A stretch of 63,921 nucleotides of DNA, taken from assembly GCA_018993265.1 (NCBI GenBank), contig JAGKSW010000016.1, positions 1 through 63,921 of the forward strand. Reading direction: 5' to 3'. The translations under genes and the position numbers were made by a program. The DNA is from Nostoc sp. TH1S01. GTDB taxonomy: Bacteria > Cyanobacteriota > Cyanobacteriia > Cyanobacteriales > Nostocaceae. The notes beneath the pieces are model-generated. The model saw nothing but the letters and a program-made list of their open reading frames with translations, was not told the DNA's origin and did not search any database. Below, piece after piece: positions 29,170 to 37,818 of the stretch; the stretch's first letter is position 1; each line of letters starts with the position of its first letter.

Positions 29170-29928
29170 TTAAACAACACTCACAGCCAATAAATGTTCT
29201 GACATATCAAAATTAGATGTGACATTCTGCACATCATCTAAGCCTTCTAGAGTATCGATTAACTTAAGCAGCGATCGCGCTTGATCGGAATCTGTAACCT
29301 CGACATTATTACTAGGAATCCAGCGCAATTCGGCATCAGTCACTTTAAAACCTTTGTCTTTGAGGGTTTGGTTGAGAGTTTCTAAATTAGCAACCTCAGT
29401 GAAGACTTCCGCCGTTTCATCTTCCGTCATTTCGTAAGACTCAGCGCCGCCTTCTAAAGATGCTTCTAAAAGCAGGTCTTCATCAACGACACCCTGCACA
29501 ATACACACACCCTTTTGGTCAAACATCCAGCTAACGCAGCCAGTCTCACCTAAATTTCCGCCGTTTTTACTAAAAGCCACCCGTAAATCAGCCGCCGTGC
29601 GATTGCGATTATCAGTCAGGGCTTCAACTAAAATTGCCACACCACCAGGGCCGTAACCTTCGTAGCGAATTTCTTCCAGACTATGATTATCGCCGCTAAA
29701 CGTACCTGCACCTTTAGCGATCGCTCGTTCAATATTGTCATTAGGAATCCCCGCCGCCTTCGCCTTTTCAATCGCTGTGCGTAGTTGAAAATTACCTGCT
29801 GGGTCTGGTACACCATTTCTCGCCGCTACAATAATAGCCCGCGATAACTGCGTGAAAGTCTTCCCTCTTTTCGCATCCACTACAGCCTTTTGGCGCTTAA
29901 TATTAGCCCATTTACTATGACCTGCCAT
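29170..29928 (-). CDS. yebC: YebC/PmpR-family protein (TACO1-like)
   Basis: 252 residues, full family length, with the signature start [14 protein letters not shown]. Later blocks [26 protein letters not shown] and [14 protein letters not shown] are all present. YebC proteins have been described as transcriptional regulators and as helpers of translation through proline stretches. It stands alone, divergent from the binding-protein gene at 30001. Confidence 0.95.
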   Translation of the reverse strand: MAGHSKWANIKRQKAVVDAKRGKTFTQLSRAIIVAARNGVPDPAGNFQLRTAIEKAKAAGIPNDNIERAIAKGAGTFSGDNHSLEEIRYEGYGPGGVAILVEALTDNRNRTAADLRVAFSKNGGNLGETGCVSWMFDQKGVCIVQGVVDEDLLLEASLEGGAESYEMTEDETAEVFTEVANLETLNQTLKDKGFKVTDAELRWIPSNNVEVTDSDQARSLLKLIDTLEGLDDVQNVTSNFDMSEHLLAVSVV

Positions 29929-29971
29929 AACTCGTAACTATTTCCGCTATCTCCAAAGATTAGGATATACA

Positions 29972-30010
29972 AGTGAAGTATGAAGTGTGAAGTCTGAAGT
30001 ATGAAGTATA
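29972..30010. repeat. Heptanucleotide tandem repeat (TGAAGTA/TGAAGTC)
   Basis: About five units of a 7-bp repeat of the type TGAAGTA, TGAAGTG, TGAAGTC. Its last units contain the ATG at 30001. Similar blocks occur at 38363-38390 and, inverted, at 38481-38518. Confidence 0.8.
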
Positions 30011-31428
30011 GAAATTTAACTTTCATTCTTCATGAGTTACTATTCCCTGTTAAATTAATGATTCATCTTCTCCAGCGAGTTTTGGTACGATTTTTGCGTA
30101 CTAATTGCACATTTAGGCACAGAAAAAAGAAATTTACCCAATATCTTCAGCAATCACTCTTATTATTGCTCATAGGCATAGTTACTTTAAGCGGATGTCA
30201 AACTTTGCGTTCTAGAGTGGAAGCAGGTAAGGTTACTCATATTACTTTATGGCATGGGGTGAATCCACCACCAAATCGAGATGTCTTGCAAAAGTTGGTA
30301 GATAAATTTAACCAAACCCATACAGATATTCAAGTCGAATCTCTATACATTGGGCAACAGGATCAGCAAACACCAAAAATTTTGGCTGCTGTTGTCGGCA
30401 ATGCACCACCAGATTTATTGTGGTACAACCCAACAATTGCTGGGCAATTAGTTGAACTGGGGGCGCTGATTCCTGTAGATGAAATGTTAGCAAACTCGCC
30501 AGTCAAAGACGAAATTGACCCAACTTTGTATGCTTCGATGGAATACAAAGGTCAATTATGGTCAGTTCCCTTTGCGACAAATAACTTGGGCATTTTTTAC
30601 CGTCCAAGTTTGTTTAAAGCGGCTGGAATTACCGAAATTCCTCGGAATTGGCAACAATTCCGCCAAATTGCCAAACAATTAACTCGTGATATTAATCATG
30701 ATGGGCAGATAGACCAGTATGGAATGTTTCTGCCTTTGGGGAAGGGAGAATTTACAGTTTTTACTTGGTTGCCATTTATGTGGAGTAGTGGCAGTGAGTT
30801 GGTGACTGGTGATGCCCAAAATCCCGCAGGTGTGAGATTAACAGAAAATGCTGGAGCGATCGCAGCTTTACAATTTTGGCGTAATTTAATTACAGACGGT
30901 TCCACAATGTTATCTGCCCCAGAACGAGGTTATGAAACAGATCCCCTGCTATCTGGGAAAGTAGCAATGCAAATCAATGGCCCTTGGAATTTAGGTCAAT
31001 TCCAAGATAATAACGTTGATTTTGGTGTTTTTCCTCTTCCAGTGAACCAAAAACCTACGACAAATATTGGCGGAGAAAATCTCTTCTTGTTTAAAACCAC
31101 ACCAGAACGCCAAAAAGCAACATTTAAATTTGCTGAATATGCCATGAGTGCTGAGTTTCAAACAGAATTAGCCCTCGGAACTGGCTATTTACCGATTAAC
31201 TTAAAATCTCGCCAAAGCGCCAAATATCAAGACTTTATCGCGAAAATACCACAAGTAAAAGTCTTTTTAGAACAAGCACAGTATGGGCGTAGTCGTCCGA
31301 TTTTTCCTGGGTACAATCGCATTTCGGATGGTATCGGACGGGCAGTTGAAGCTGTATTGCTGGGTAAGCTTTCGCCAGTAGAAGCACTACAAGCTAGTCA
31401 GCAACGTTTAGATTTAATTTTCAAATAA
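30001..31428 (+). CDS. ABC transporter substrate-binding lipoprotein, sugar type (family 1)
   Basis: Up to 475 residues. A hydrophobic segment ends in the lipobox LSGC (near residue 65), preceded by a basic stretch (RHRKKKF). The mature part is a family 1 extracellular solute-binding protein: ITLWHGVNPPP, AAVVGNAPPDLLWYNP, WSVPFATNNLGIFYR, MQINGPWNLGQF. Such proteins deliver sugars or polyols to ABC importers. No permease or ATPase gene is adjacent. The ATG at 30001 lies inside a heptanucleotide repeat, so the in-frame ATG at 30058 (MIHLLQRV) is at least as likely the true start and still gives a long n-region. A hairpin terminator follows the stop by 27 nt. Confidence 0.88.
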   Translation: MKYRNLTFILHELLFPVKLMIHLLQRVLVRFLRTNCTFRHRKKKFTQYLQQSLLLLLIGIVTLSGCQTLRSRVEAGKVTHITLWHGVNPPPNRDVLQKLVDKFNQTHTDIQVESLYIGQQDQQTPKILAAVVGNAPPDLLWYNPTIAGQLVELGALIPVDEMLANSPVKDEIDPTLYASMEYKGQLWSVPFATNNLGIFYRPSLFKAAGITEIPRNWQQFRQIAKQLTRDINHDGQIDQYGMFLPLGKGEFTVFTWLPFMWSSGSELVTGDAQNPAGVRLTENAGAIAALQFWRNLITDGSTMLSAPERGYETDPLLSGKVAMQINGPWNLGQFQDNNVDFGVFPLPVNQKPTTNIGGENLFLFKTTPERQKATFKFAEYAMSAEFQTELALGTGYLPINLKSRQSAKYQDFIAKIPQVKVFLEQAQYGRSRPIFPGYNRISDGIGRAVEAVLLGKLSPVEALQASQQRLDLIFK

Positions 31429-31455
31429 AGTCAAAAATAATCATAATCAAGGGAA

Positions 31456-31491
31456 AAATCTGAGCAGTGACATCTCCTGCTCAGATTTGTT
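31456..31491 (+). terminator. Terminator after binding-protein gene
   Basis: Perfect 12-bp stem AAATCTGAGCAG / CTGCTCAGATTT with a 9-nt loop, followed by GTTGG rather than a long T run. It lies 28 nt after the stop at 31428 and insulates the rplU promoter. Confidence 0.7.
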
Positions 31492-31585
31492 GGTGCTGTT
31501 CTGTGTCACTATTAACTTCAGCCCTATTTGGCAAAATTACGCAAATTTGAAAAAAATAATCTTCAAATTTACTTAAATATTTATA

Positions 31586-31615
31586 TTGACTTTATTTTGG
31601 TGAACAAATTATAAT
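31586..31615 (+). promoter_or_regulatory. Sigma-70-type promoter of rplU-rpmA
   Basis: TTGACT at 31586-31591 and a consensus TATAAT at 31610-31615, spacer 18 nt, in an AT-rich context. Predicted start near 31622 gives a leader of about 138 nt before rplU. The leader (31622-31759) contains CTACCTGTACGGCAACTC just before the gene and could be a ribosomal-protein leader, but I cannot show a structure. Confidence 0.75.
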
Positions 31616-31759
31616 TTTAGATTGTCTGTCTTATTCCTGCTCGGATCAGGTAGACACATCATAAAAGCTAACCATAGCGATTAATCAAGCTCAGGTATAT
31701 CGCCTTCTCTACAAGAGATTTCAGTTAGCTACCTGTACGGCAACTCTCAGGACAATTTC

Positions 31760-32158
31760 ATGACCTACGCAATTATTGAAACTGGCGGCAAACAATTAAG
31801 AGTTGAGCCTGGTCGTTTTTACGACATTGAACTGCTAACTGCTCAACCAGACGAAAAAGTTACAATCAATTCAGTACTACTAGTACAACATGACGGTGGA
31901 CTCAGCATCGGGCAGCCTATAGTAGAAGGCGCGACTGTAGAAGGGACTGTATTGCGCCATCTGAGAGGCCGTAAAGTCCTGGTATACAAAATGAAGCCGA
32001 AGAAGAAAACCCGCAAAAAACGGGGTCATCGTCAAGAAATTACCAGACTATTAATCAATTCCATTACTCTCAATGGTCAGGTATTTGCAGCTTCCGAAGC
32101 GGCTATAGCCGAAGCTAATGAGGCTGATAATTCCCCTGCGGAAACCACTGCTGAATAA
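31760..32158 (+). CDS. rplU: 50S ribosomal protein bL21
   Basis: 132 residues, starting [16 protein letters not shown] and containing [27 protein letters not shown] and RKKRGHRQ, all bL21 hallmarks. The C-terminus carries an Ala/Glu-rich extension common in cyanobacteria. It is cotranscribed with rpmA 26 nt downstream. Confidence 0.97.
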   Translation: MTYAIIETGGKQLRVEPGRFYDIELLTAQPDEKVTINSVLLVQHDGGLSIGQPIVEGATVEGTVLRHLRGRKVLVYKMKPKKKTRKKRGHRQEITRLLINSITLNGQVFAASEAAIAEANEADNSPAETTAE

Positions 32159-32184
32159 TAAGAAAATAAGCATAAGAGGAAATT

Positions 32185-32466
32185 ATGGCTCATAAGAAAG
32201 GAACAGGTAGTACACGCAACGGTCGTGACTCTAACGCCCAGCGTTTGGGTGTTAAGCGATTTGGTGGTCAAGTTGTTCGTGCTGGAAATATCCTCGTACG
32301 TCAACGTGGCACAAAATTCCATCCTGGTAACAATGTAGGTATCGGTAGCGATGACACTTTATTCGCTTTAATCGACGGTATTGTTACCTTTGAAAGAAAA
32401 GGTAAATCTCGTAAAAAAGTCAGCATTTATCCAGTTGCTGCTACAACTGAAGCCGCAGCTAGCTAA
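32185..32466 (+). CDS. rpmA: 50S ribosomal protein bL27
   Basis: 93 residues: [21 protein letters not shown] at the N-terminus without the cleavable extension seen in Firmicutes, [19 protein letters not shown] and GIVTFERK in the body. It forms part of the peptidyl transferase region of the ribosome. AAGAGGAAA precedes the ATG. Confidence 0.97.
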   Translation: MAHKKGTGSTRNGRDSNAQRLGVKRFGGQVVRAGNILVRQRGTKFHPGNNVGIGSDDTLFALIDGIVTFERKGKSRKKVSIYPVAATTEAAAS

Positions 32467-32509
32467 AAAAATTGGGGATTTGATTAATTACTCAAAATTA
32501 TCTTAAAAA

Positions 32510-32545
32510 AAATGAGGGTTGGTAAATTCCACCCTCATTTGTTTG
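32510..32545 (+). terminator. Terminator of rplU-rpmA
   Basis: Perfect 10-bp stem AAATGAGGGT / ACCCTCATTT with an 11-nt loop, preceded by an A run and followed by GTTTG. It lies 44 nt after the rpmA stop. Confidence 0.8.
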
Positions 32546-32589
32546 TCTGAGTAAGTTGATGTACGTTCAAGTTCCATATTTTAGAACTG

Positions 32590-32690
32590 TCATTAGTCAT
32601 TTGTCCTTTGTCAACGCCTCGACTTCGCTCGGCGTTGACCCTGAGCGGAGCCGAAGGGTCAATCTAAATGACCAATGAGCAAGGACTACC
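32590..32690. repeat. Heptanucleotide repeat with inserted double palindrome
   Basis: Heptamer blocks (CATTAGTCATTTGTCCTTTG on the left, ATGACCAATGAGCAAGGAC on the right) enclose two adjoining palindromes: GTCAACGC...GCGTTGAC (32610-32639) and TTGACCCT...AGGGTCAA (32635-32662). This looks like a small palindromic repeat sitting inside a heptamer array. Confidence 0.7.
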
Positions 32691-32726
32691 TTCACTAGTG
32701 GTCAAACAATTTAGATGCGTTTTTAC

Positions 32727-33173
32727 TTACCACATAGATGTATACAGAGATAGTTCTTCATGGAGAACTGCACCAGCAGCTATACCTGCTAATGAAAATA
32801 AAGATGTAATCAAGAAGGCTGACCTGCCTTTAAATCCTGCTGTATGAAAATCAATTTTTGCTAAAATTGCCGCAGCAATAATCAGTAAGGTATCGAGAAA
32901 GAGGCGAAACCAAGCAACCATCAGGAAAAATAAAAATGCCCCGAATACCGCAATCAAAAAAGTTCTAATACTCGACTCAAAAAAGACACTAGAATAATTA
33001 GCCATTGCTAAAAAGGGAACAGCTAGACTTCCTAGCAAAATTAATACTCCAAATACGACTACTATCCAGAGAGGCCAAGGCATGTGTGCTTCTGACAACA
33101 CCCAGCCTAGGGTACTATAACTAACCAGTACTAGTAATAAGGATGTCCAAGGAAGCCTTTTGAAAATTGACAT
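32727..33173 (-). CDS. Conserved integral membrane protein, unknown function
   Basis: 148 residues with about five hydrophobic segments (LLLVLVSYSTLGWVL, WIVVVFGVLILLGSLAVPF, FLIAVFGAFLFFLMVAWF, LLIIAAAILA, FLITSLFSLAGIAAGAVL). There is no signal peptide beyond the first segment and no motif I recognise. A basic N-terminus (SIFKRLPW) suggests the N-terminus faces the cytoplasm. It stands alone between the rplU operon and cruF. Confidence 0.7.
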   Translation of the reverse strand: MSIFKRLPWTSLLLVLVSYSTLGWVLSEAHMPWPLWIVVVFGVLILLGSLAVPFLAMANYSSVFFESSIRTFLIAVFGAFLFFLMVAWFRLFLDTLLIIAAAILAKIDFHTAGFKGRSAFLITSLFSLAGIAAGAVLHEELSLYTSMW

Positions 33174-33504
33174 TGGTTGTTCTCGCCATGAATAAGTAAA
33201 GTGATATTTTCAATAAATGTTCAATTACCAAAGACTTTAGCTTACTTGTAGGAGCCTTGATGCTGGTGGGAGTAAAGGCGATCGCTAGCTAAAAGAAAGC
33301 TAGCTTAATTTCAGTATATTTTGACGAGAATGACTTAGACTATATGTTTATCATCACCTTTTTGCCAGACGTAATCAATAGGCAGCCCGCGAGTTCTATA
33401 AATTTCCCAACAATAACGGTACAAACTAGTTAAATATTTTCGTAAACATTTGTAAACTGTTAGCAGCAGAGTAGCAAAGTATCACATCTGATTAAGGAAT
33501 TGTC
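33174..33504. other. Intergenic region upstream of cruF
   Basis: 331 bp without a gene. It holds a HIP1-related octamer, a small hairpin GCTAGCT / AGCTAGC (33284-33304) and, just before cruF, the ribosome site AAGGAA. I cannot assign a clear promoter. Confidence 0.5.
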
Positions 33505-34413
33505 ATGAAACAACTTGTTGTCGCTGAGCGCGTAAGCCTCATCGGTCATATTGTGTCAATGGTGTTTGGGTTAGTAGGGATATTATTGGTTGTACCCAAT
33601 GCCGAACTCATTTTGAACTTGTCTGAAGTCGGACAAACTGCCATGCAGTGGAGTATGGCTGGTGGTGGTGTAGTTTATATGATTTTGGGTGCAGCAGCCG
33701 TATTGTTATATGCCTCGCGGACATTGGGTGTGGGTCGTGCTGTGGCATTTCTGCTGCCTGCTGTATTAATTTCTTTAACTAGTGAATTATTAGGAACTAG
33801 CACAGGCTTTCCTTTTGGTCACTATCACTATTTAAGCGGCTTGGGATATAAAATTGCTGGCTTAGTCCCCTTTACAATTCCCTTATCTTGGTTTTATTTG
33901 GGCTGTGTATCTTACTTGTTAGCCCGTGCTGGTTTAGAAGTGGATACAAAACCAAGCTGGTGGCGACATATTGGCGCGGTTGGTTTGGGTTCTTTGCTGC
34001 TGACCTCCTGGGATTTTGTGCTAGACCCAGCCATGAGCCAAACTGCCTTACCCTTCTGGTATTGGCAGCAACCAGGCGCTTTCTTTGGAATGCCTTATCA
34101 AAACTTTGCTGGTTGGTTAGGTACTGGCGCAGTATTCATGACAGTAGCAGCCTTATTGTGGAAAAACCAACCAATTAAATTTGAGCGATCGCAACTAAAT
34201 CTACCTTTAGTCGTCTATTTAAGCAACTTTGGTTTTGCTACAGTGATGAGCTTGGCTGCTGGATTTTCTATTCCCGTATTGCTCGGTTTAGTTTTAGGTG
34301 TTACCCCCGCTATTACCTTGTGGTGGAAAGCATCCGCAGCACCGAATCAAGTTACCCTTGAGCCAGCAACTCCAGAAGTTTCTGTAGCCAGCGTCAAAGT
34401 TGCTTTGAAGTAG
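33505..34413 (+). CDS. cruF: Carotenoid 1',2'-hydratase CruF (gamma-carotene hydratase)
   Basis: 302-residue membrane protein with about seven to eight hydrophobic segments and the conserved blocks ELLGTSTGFPFGHYHY, PLSWFYLGC, SWDFVLDPAMS, WYWQQPGAFFGMPYQNFAGW of the CruF/CrtC-like DUF422 family. CruF adds water across the psi end of carotenoids, a step toward myxol glycosides (myxoxanthophyll) in cyanobacteria. Start chosen at the ATG after AAGGAATTGTC. The partner glycosyltransferase CruG is not in this window. Confidence 0.9.
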   Translation: MKQLVVAERVSLIGHIVSMVFGLVGILLVVPNAELILNLSEVGQTAMQWSMAGGGVVYMILGAAAVLLYASRTLGVGRAVAFLLPAVLISLTSELLGTSTGFPFGHYHYLSGLGYKIAGLVPFTIPLSWFYLGCVSYLLARAGLEVDTKPSWWRHIGAVGLGSLLLTSWDFVLDPAMSQTALPFWYWQQPGAFFGMPYQNFAGWLGTGAVFMTVAALLWKNQPIKFERSQLNLPLVVYLSNFGFATVMSLAAGFSIPVLLGLVLGVTPAITLWWKASAAPNQVTLEPATPEVSVASVKVALK

Positions 34414-34509
34414 TAAAAACTTGCAAAAAACAGGGGATGATGGGGAAATTTTTCTGAGTACCCAATCCTCCATTCTTTACCGGAAGTCATAAATTAGTGG
34501 TGAACAACT

Positions 34510-34542
34510 AGATCCCCGGCTTCTTGAAGAAGTCGGGGATCT
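34510..34542. terminator. Hairpin downstream of cruF (dispersed palindrome)
   Basis: Stem AGATCCCCGGCTTCTT / AAGAAGTCGGGGATCT with one G-T pair and almost no loop. Such GATCCCCGACTTCTT palindromes are dispersed repeats in cyanobacterial genomes; here it could also end cruF transcription. Confidence 0.55.
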
Positions 34543-34669
34543 AAACCTGATTAAGCATAGTTATTGAGGATAAATATATTTATAGTTAGGCTAATTAAAA
34601 CCTAAAAATTACGTCTTTGAACATATATCGAGCATATTAAAGAGATTAATAGCTGAAAATACAGATATT

Positions 34670-35251
34670 GTGGGAACTGTTCAATTATTATGGTCTATGA
34701 TTGGCTTACTCCTGACAATGGGTGGCACATTTTTGGAAGCATATAGTATCACCTGGCCGTGGAGTTGGACTCAACATGGAATTCAAACTTTTTCTTTAAG
34801 TGTCAGCTTTCAAATTGGTGCAGTGTTACTTGTAGGTTGTTTGGGAGGGCAGAATGCTGGGGCGCTCTCACAAATAGCATATTTGGTTATGGGTTTAACT
34901 TTACTGCCTGTATTCTCCGAAGGTGGAGGCTTGGGTTATGTCAGACTGTCTCAGTTTGGCTATCTCTTAGGCTTTATTCCTGGAGCATGGATTTGTGGAT
35001 TTTTGGCTTTTCAAGCCAGACCAAAGCTAGAATCTTTGGCATTTAGTTGTATTTGTGGCTTGTTAACTATTCACTTGTGCGGTATTACTTATTTGACCAT
35101 GAGTTACTTTTTTCAGTGGCAAGGTACAGAAAATCTGTCCTTAATCCAAGCCATCCTGAAATACTCTTGGTTTGCCGTACCAGGACAATTAGCTGTAGTT
35201 TGTGCTGTTACCTCAATAGCTTATTTATTACGTCATTTAATGTTTTATTAG
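34670..35251 (+). CDS. bioY: Biotin transporter BioY (ECF S component)
   Basis: 193 residues, about six hydrophobic segments. The block LLPVFSEGGGLGYVRLSQFGYLLGF... corresponds to the conserved PVF-GGGG-L region of BioY, the biotin-binding S component of ECF importers. GTG at 34670 is used because the family starts close to QLLWSMIGLLL; an internal ATG at 34697 would remove this. A BioY without nearby ECF A and T genes is normal in cyanobacteria. lspA follows after 80 nt of heptamer repeats. Confidence 0.85.
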   Translation: MGTVQLLWSMIGLLLTMGGTFLEAYSITWPWSWTQHGIQTFSLSVSFQIGAVLLVGCLGGQNAGALSQIAYLVMGLTLLPVFSEGGGLGYVRLSQFGYLLGFIPGAWICGFLAFQARPKLESLAFSCICGLLTIHLCGITYLTMSYFFQWQGTENLSLIQAILKYSWFAVPGQLAVVCAVTSIAYLLRHLMFY

Positions 35252-35322
35252 TTATTAGTCCTTTGTCATTTGTCCTTTGTCAAAAGCTAATGACTAATGA
35301 CCAATGACTAATGACTCTTAGT
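35252..35322. repeat. Heptanucleotide tandem repeat
   Basis: TTAGTCC, TTTGTCA, TTTGTCC, TTTGTCA units on one half, then TGACTAA/TGACCAA units as the inverted complement, making the block weakly palindromic. It fills almost the whole bioY-lspA gap. Confidence 0.8.
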
Positions 35323-35331
35323 TAACTCACC

Positions 35332-35805
35332 ATGAATTTAAAAAATCGTCTGTTTTGGATTGCGGCCTTTACTGCTTTTTTCTTAGATCAATTAACAAAA
35401 TACTGGGTCGTACAAACCTTTAAATTAGGGGAAACATTACCACTGATACCAGGGGTATTTCACTTTACTTATGTGACTAACACTGGTGCAGCTTTTAGTT
35501 TGCTCAGTGGCAAGGTGGAGTGGTTGCGCTGGTTATCTTTAGGAGTCAGTTTAGTCTTGATAGCCTTGGCTTTACTTGGCCCAATATTAAATCGTTGGGA
35601 TCAGTTGGGTTATGGTTTAATTTTGGGTGGAGCGATGGGTAATGGTATTGATCGCTTTGTTTTAGGCTATGTAGTAGATTTTCTAGATTTTCGCTTGATT
35701 AATTTTGCTGTATTTAATATTGCAGATTCATTTATCAGTATTGGTATTGTTTGTTTGCTCATCGCTTCATTTCAAAAAACGCCAACTACCCCCCACAGAA
35801 GGTGA
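35332..35805 (+). CDS. lspA: Lipoprotein signal peptidase II
   Basis: 157 residues, four membrane segments and the signature blocks FLDQLTKYWV, FVTNTGAAFS-like (YVTNTGAAFSLL), GGAMGNGIDRFVLGYVVDFLDF and FNIADSFISIG. The two catalytic aspartates are those in the GNGIDR and NIADS blocks. It removes the signal peptide of lipidated prolipoproteins in the cytoplasmic membrane. Confidence 0.96.
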   Translation: MNLKNRLFWIAAFTAFFLDQLTKYWVVQTFKLGETLPLIPGVFHFTYVTNTGAAFSLLSGKVEWLRWLSLGVSLVLIALALLGPILNRWDQLGYGLILGGAMGNGIDRFVLGYVVDFLDFRLINFAVFNIADSFISIGIVCLLIASFQKTPTTPHRR

Positions 35806-35915
35806 TCTTGTTTCTGGCGAAAGACCAATCATCAAGACCGCAGAGGAGCAGAGGTGCAAGGGAGTAGGGGAGAGGTTGGTGTTATTAACTATTAACCAAT
35901 GACGAATAACTCTAC

Positions 35916-36242
35916 TCAACCATGCTGTAAAAACTCTACTTTGGGTAACAAAGGGTCAGTAACAATCGCTACCCCAATAAACCCCCAGCGTTTGAGCAAG
36001 CTGCTGAGTTGGCTACCTGGAAGAGACTCCACGGCAAAGCGATTTGCCACTTCCGCTGCATGAGTGTTGAGATAGCTTAAAGCATCAAAATTTTCTCGAA
36101 ACAGCAATATATAACCTAACTCTTCCGAGTTGGGACGTGCTGTGAGATAACGGCCATCCGTTTTGGAACGCACTAGGTAATAAACGTCGGAAAGCATATT
36201 GATAGTTCCAGACTTGATATCAGTCAAGTTGAGAGTCAACAC
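35916..36242 (-). CDS. Conserved hypothetical protein
   Basis: Up to 108 residues. I do not recognise the family. The sequence is compact and soluble-looking with alternating strand/helix character (YYLVRSKTDGRYLTAR, GYILLFRENFDALSYLNTH, RFAVESLPGSQLSSLLKRW, GVAIVTDPLLPKVEFL). The in-frame Met 15 residues in (MLSDVYYLV, start at 36197) may be the true start. It lies 38 nt downstream of the HTH gene on the same strand, so the two may be cotranscribed. Confidence 0.6.
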   Translation of the reverse strand: MLTLNLTDIKSGTINMLSDVYYLVRSKTDGRYLTARPNSEELGYILLFRENFDALSYLNTHAAEVANRFAVESLPGSQLSSLLKRWGFIGVAIVTDPLLPKVEFLQHG

Positions 36243-36280
36243 TTCTGATACTCAACAACCAGTAAAACAGATATAGGCTC

Positions 36281-36691
36281 TTAATGGGGAGTAGCCTGCA
36301 ATGCCTGATAGATGGCATCGGGATTAGCAGCAATAACCTTGAGGTATGCCTTTGCAGTCTGGTCTGGCTCGCTGCGTCCTTGCTCCCAGTCCCGCAACGT
36401 ACCAAGGGGAATTTGATAACGGGCTGCAAATTCCTCTTGCGTCAATTGCAAGGCGCGGCGTATGGTTTTAACGCGGGGAACACGTCTGGCGTTGCGTAAC
36501 TCAGCTTCTGTCATCGGACGAGCATCAGGGTCGCTAACAGCCGCCGCGTGAATTTCTTCTTCAGTCATATCATGCATAGGCTGTTCTGGAAATGGTCGTT
36601 CGCTACCATCTGGCAATACCTCAACCACCGTCCCATCCTTGTGCATTCTCGCGGTAATAGTCGTTTCGTTTGACAAAGGACAAATGACCAT
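36281..36691 (-). CDS. Helix-turn-helix protein, antitoxin-like (XRE)
   Basis: 136 residues. The C-terminal half is an XRE-type HTH (IRRALQLTQEEFAARYQIP, GTLRDWEQGRSEPD). The middle (MTEEEIHAAAVSDPDARP, MTEAELRNARRVPRVKTIR) is the linker found in HTH antitoxins paired with BrnT/HigB-type toxins. No toxin gene precedes it here: the upstream neighbour is a permease. The first codons (MVICPL) are read from a heptanucleotide repeat, so the start is uncertain. It is either an orphan antitoxin or a standalone regulator. Confidence 0.75.
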   Translation of the reverse strand: MVICPLSNETTITARMHKDGTVVEVLPDGSERPFPEQPMHDMTEEEIHAAAVSDPDARPMTEAELRNARRVPRVKTIRRALQLTQEEFAARYQIPLGTLRDWEQGRSEPDQTAKAYLKVIAANPDAIYQALQATPH

Positions 36692-36703
36692 TGACTAAAT
36701 TAT

Positions 36704-37744
36704 TTAAGCATCTAACTTAATTCTAGGGTCGGCGGCTTTTAACATTAAATCTGCAAATAAGTTGCCAACATTCAACAGTACCGCACTCATGACCAAGCTT
36801 GCCATGACTAAGTATTGGTCTTTAGCAATAACAGCCTGTAAGGTTAATCTTCCTAAACCTGGCCAGTTAAAGAACTGTTCCGCAATAAATGCACCGCCTA
36901 ACAAACTGGCTAACTCAAAACCCAGCAAAGTGATGAGGGGGTTAATAGCGTTGCGGAGTGCGTGAACGTAGATAACTCGATTTTCTGGCAGTCCTTTGGC
37001 GCGGGCTGTTTGGATATAATCTTGACGGAGAACATCTAACAATTCCCCACGGGTAATGCGTTGCAAACCAGCAAAACTAGTGATACTCAATGCAATTGTG
37101 GGTAAGATCATGTGCCAGCCGATATCAAGAATTTTACCGAACCACGATAAATCAGCATGATCAATGCTGGTCATACTACCGACGGGAAATAAAGGTGAGG
37201 TAAATTGAGCAAATATTAATAAAAATAGCGCCGTGATAAAGCTGGGAAAGCCTTGTCCGGCGTAGCTAATGACTTGCAAGATGCGGTCTGTTGCACGATT
37301 TTGCTTCACAGCCGCAACAATGCCCAAAGGAATAGCGATCGCCCATGTCACAATTAAAGAAGCGATCGCTAATAATAAGGTTGCTGGTATACGCTCCCAC
37401 AACAACGAAGCTACAGAACGCTGGTAGACAAAACTTGTACCAAAATCGCCTTTGGTAAATATCCGCCACAACCACAAGAAATATTGCTCAGGCCAAGATT
37501 TATCTAACCCGAACTGTCTTCTAATTTCCTCAATTCTTTCTGGCGAAATTTTCGGATTTTGGCGCAGAGTATCTACATAATCTCCTGGAGACAATTTAAT
37601 GATAAAAAACGACAGCGCCGATGCCAACAATAAGGTAAACAACGCTTGCAATATTCGTTTCATTACATAAATAAAAGTTTCACTCGTAATTAGCCTAATT
37701 AGCCAATCTCGACTGGTCTCCAAGGAAATTTTTGTAGCTGTCAT
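36704..37744 (-). CDS. Oligopeptide/dipeptide-type ABC transporter permease (DppB-like)
   Basis: About 346 residues from the ATG at 37744 (MTATKISL). Six membrane segments and the DppB marks: LSFFIIKLSPGDYVD, SLLWERIPATLLLA, ITRGELLDVLRQDYIQTARAKGLPENRVIYVHALRNA (EAA loop), ending LMLKAADPRIKLDA. A longer frame to 37786 adds 14 residues (MAKNTGHR...) encoded by heptamer repeat sequence and is unlikely to be real. The partner permease, ATPase and binding protein are not adjacent. Confidence 0.88.
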   Translation of the reverse strand: MTATKISLETSRDWLIRLITSETFIYVMKRILQALFTLLLASALSFFIIKLSPGDYVDTLRQNPKISPERIEEIRRQFGLDKSWPEQYFLWLWRIFTKGDFGTSFVYQRSVASLLWERIPATLLLAIASLIVTWAIAIPLGIVAAVKQNRATDRILQVISYAGQGFPSFITALFLLIFAQFTSPLFPVGSMTSIDHADLSWFGKILDIGWHMILPTIALSITSFAGLQRITRGELLDVLRQDYIQTARAKGLPENRVIYVHALRNAINPLITLLGFELASLLGGAFIAEQFFNWPGLGRLTLQAVIAKDQYLVMASLVMSAVLLNVGNLFADLMLKAADPRIKLDA

Positions 37745-37816
37745 TTGTCTTTTATCCTCTGTCCTGTGTCCTGTGTTCTTTGCCATTAGTCAAATGACTA
37801 ATGACCAATGACCAAT
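37745..37816. repeat. Heptanucleotide tandem repeat between apt and permease genes
   Basis: TTTGTCT, CTGTCCT, TGTGTCC units followed by ATTAGTC and TGACTAA/TGACCAA units. It separates the two minus-strand genes and generates a false N-terminal extension on the permease frame. Confidence 0.8.
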
Positions 37817-37818
37817 GA

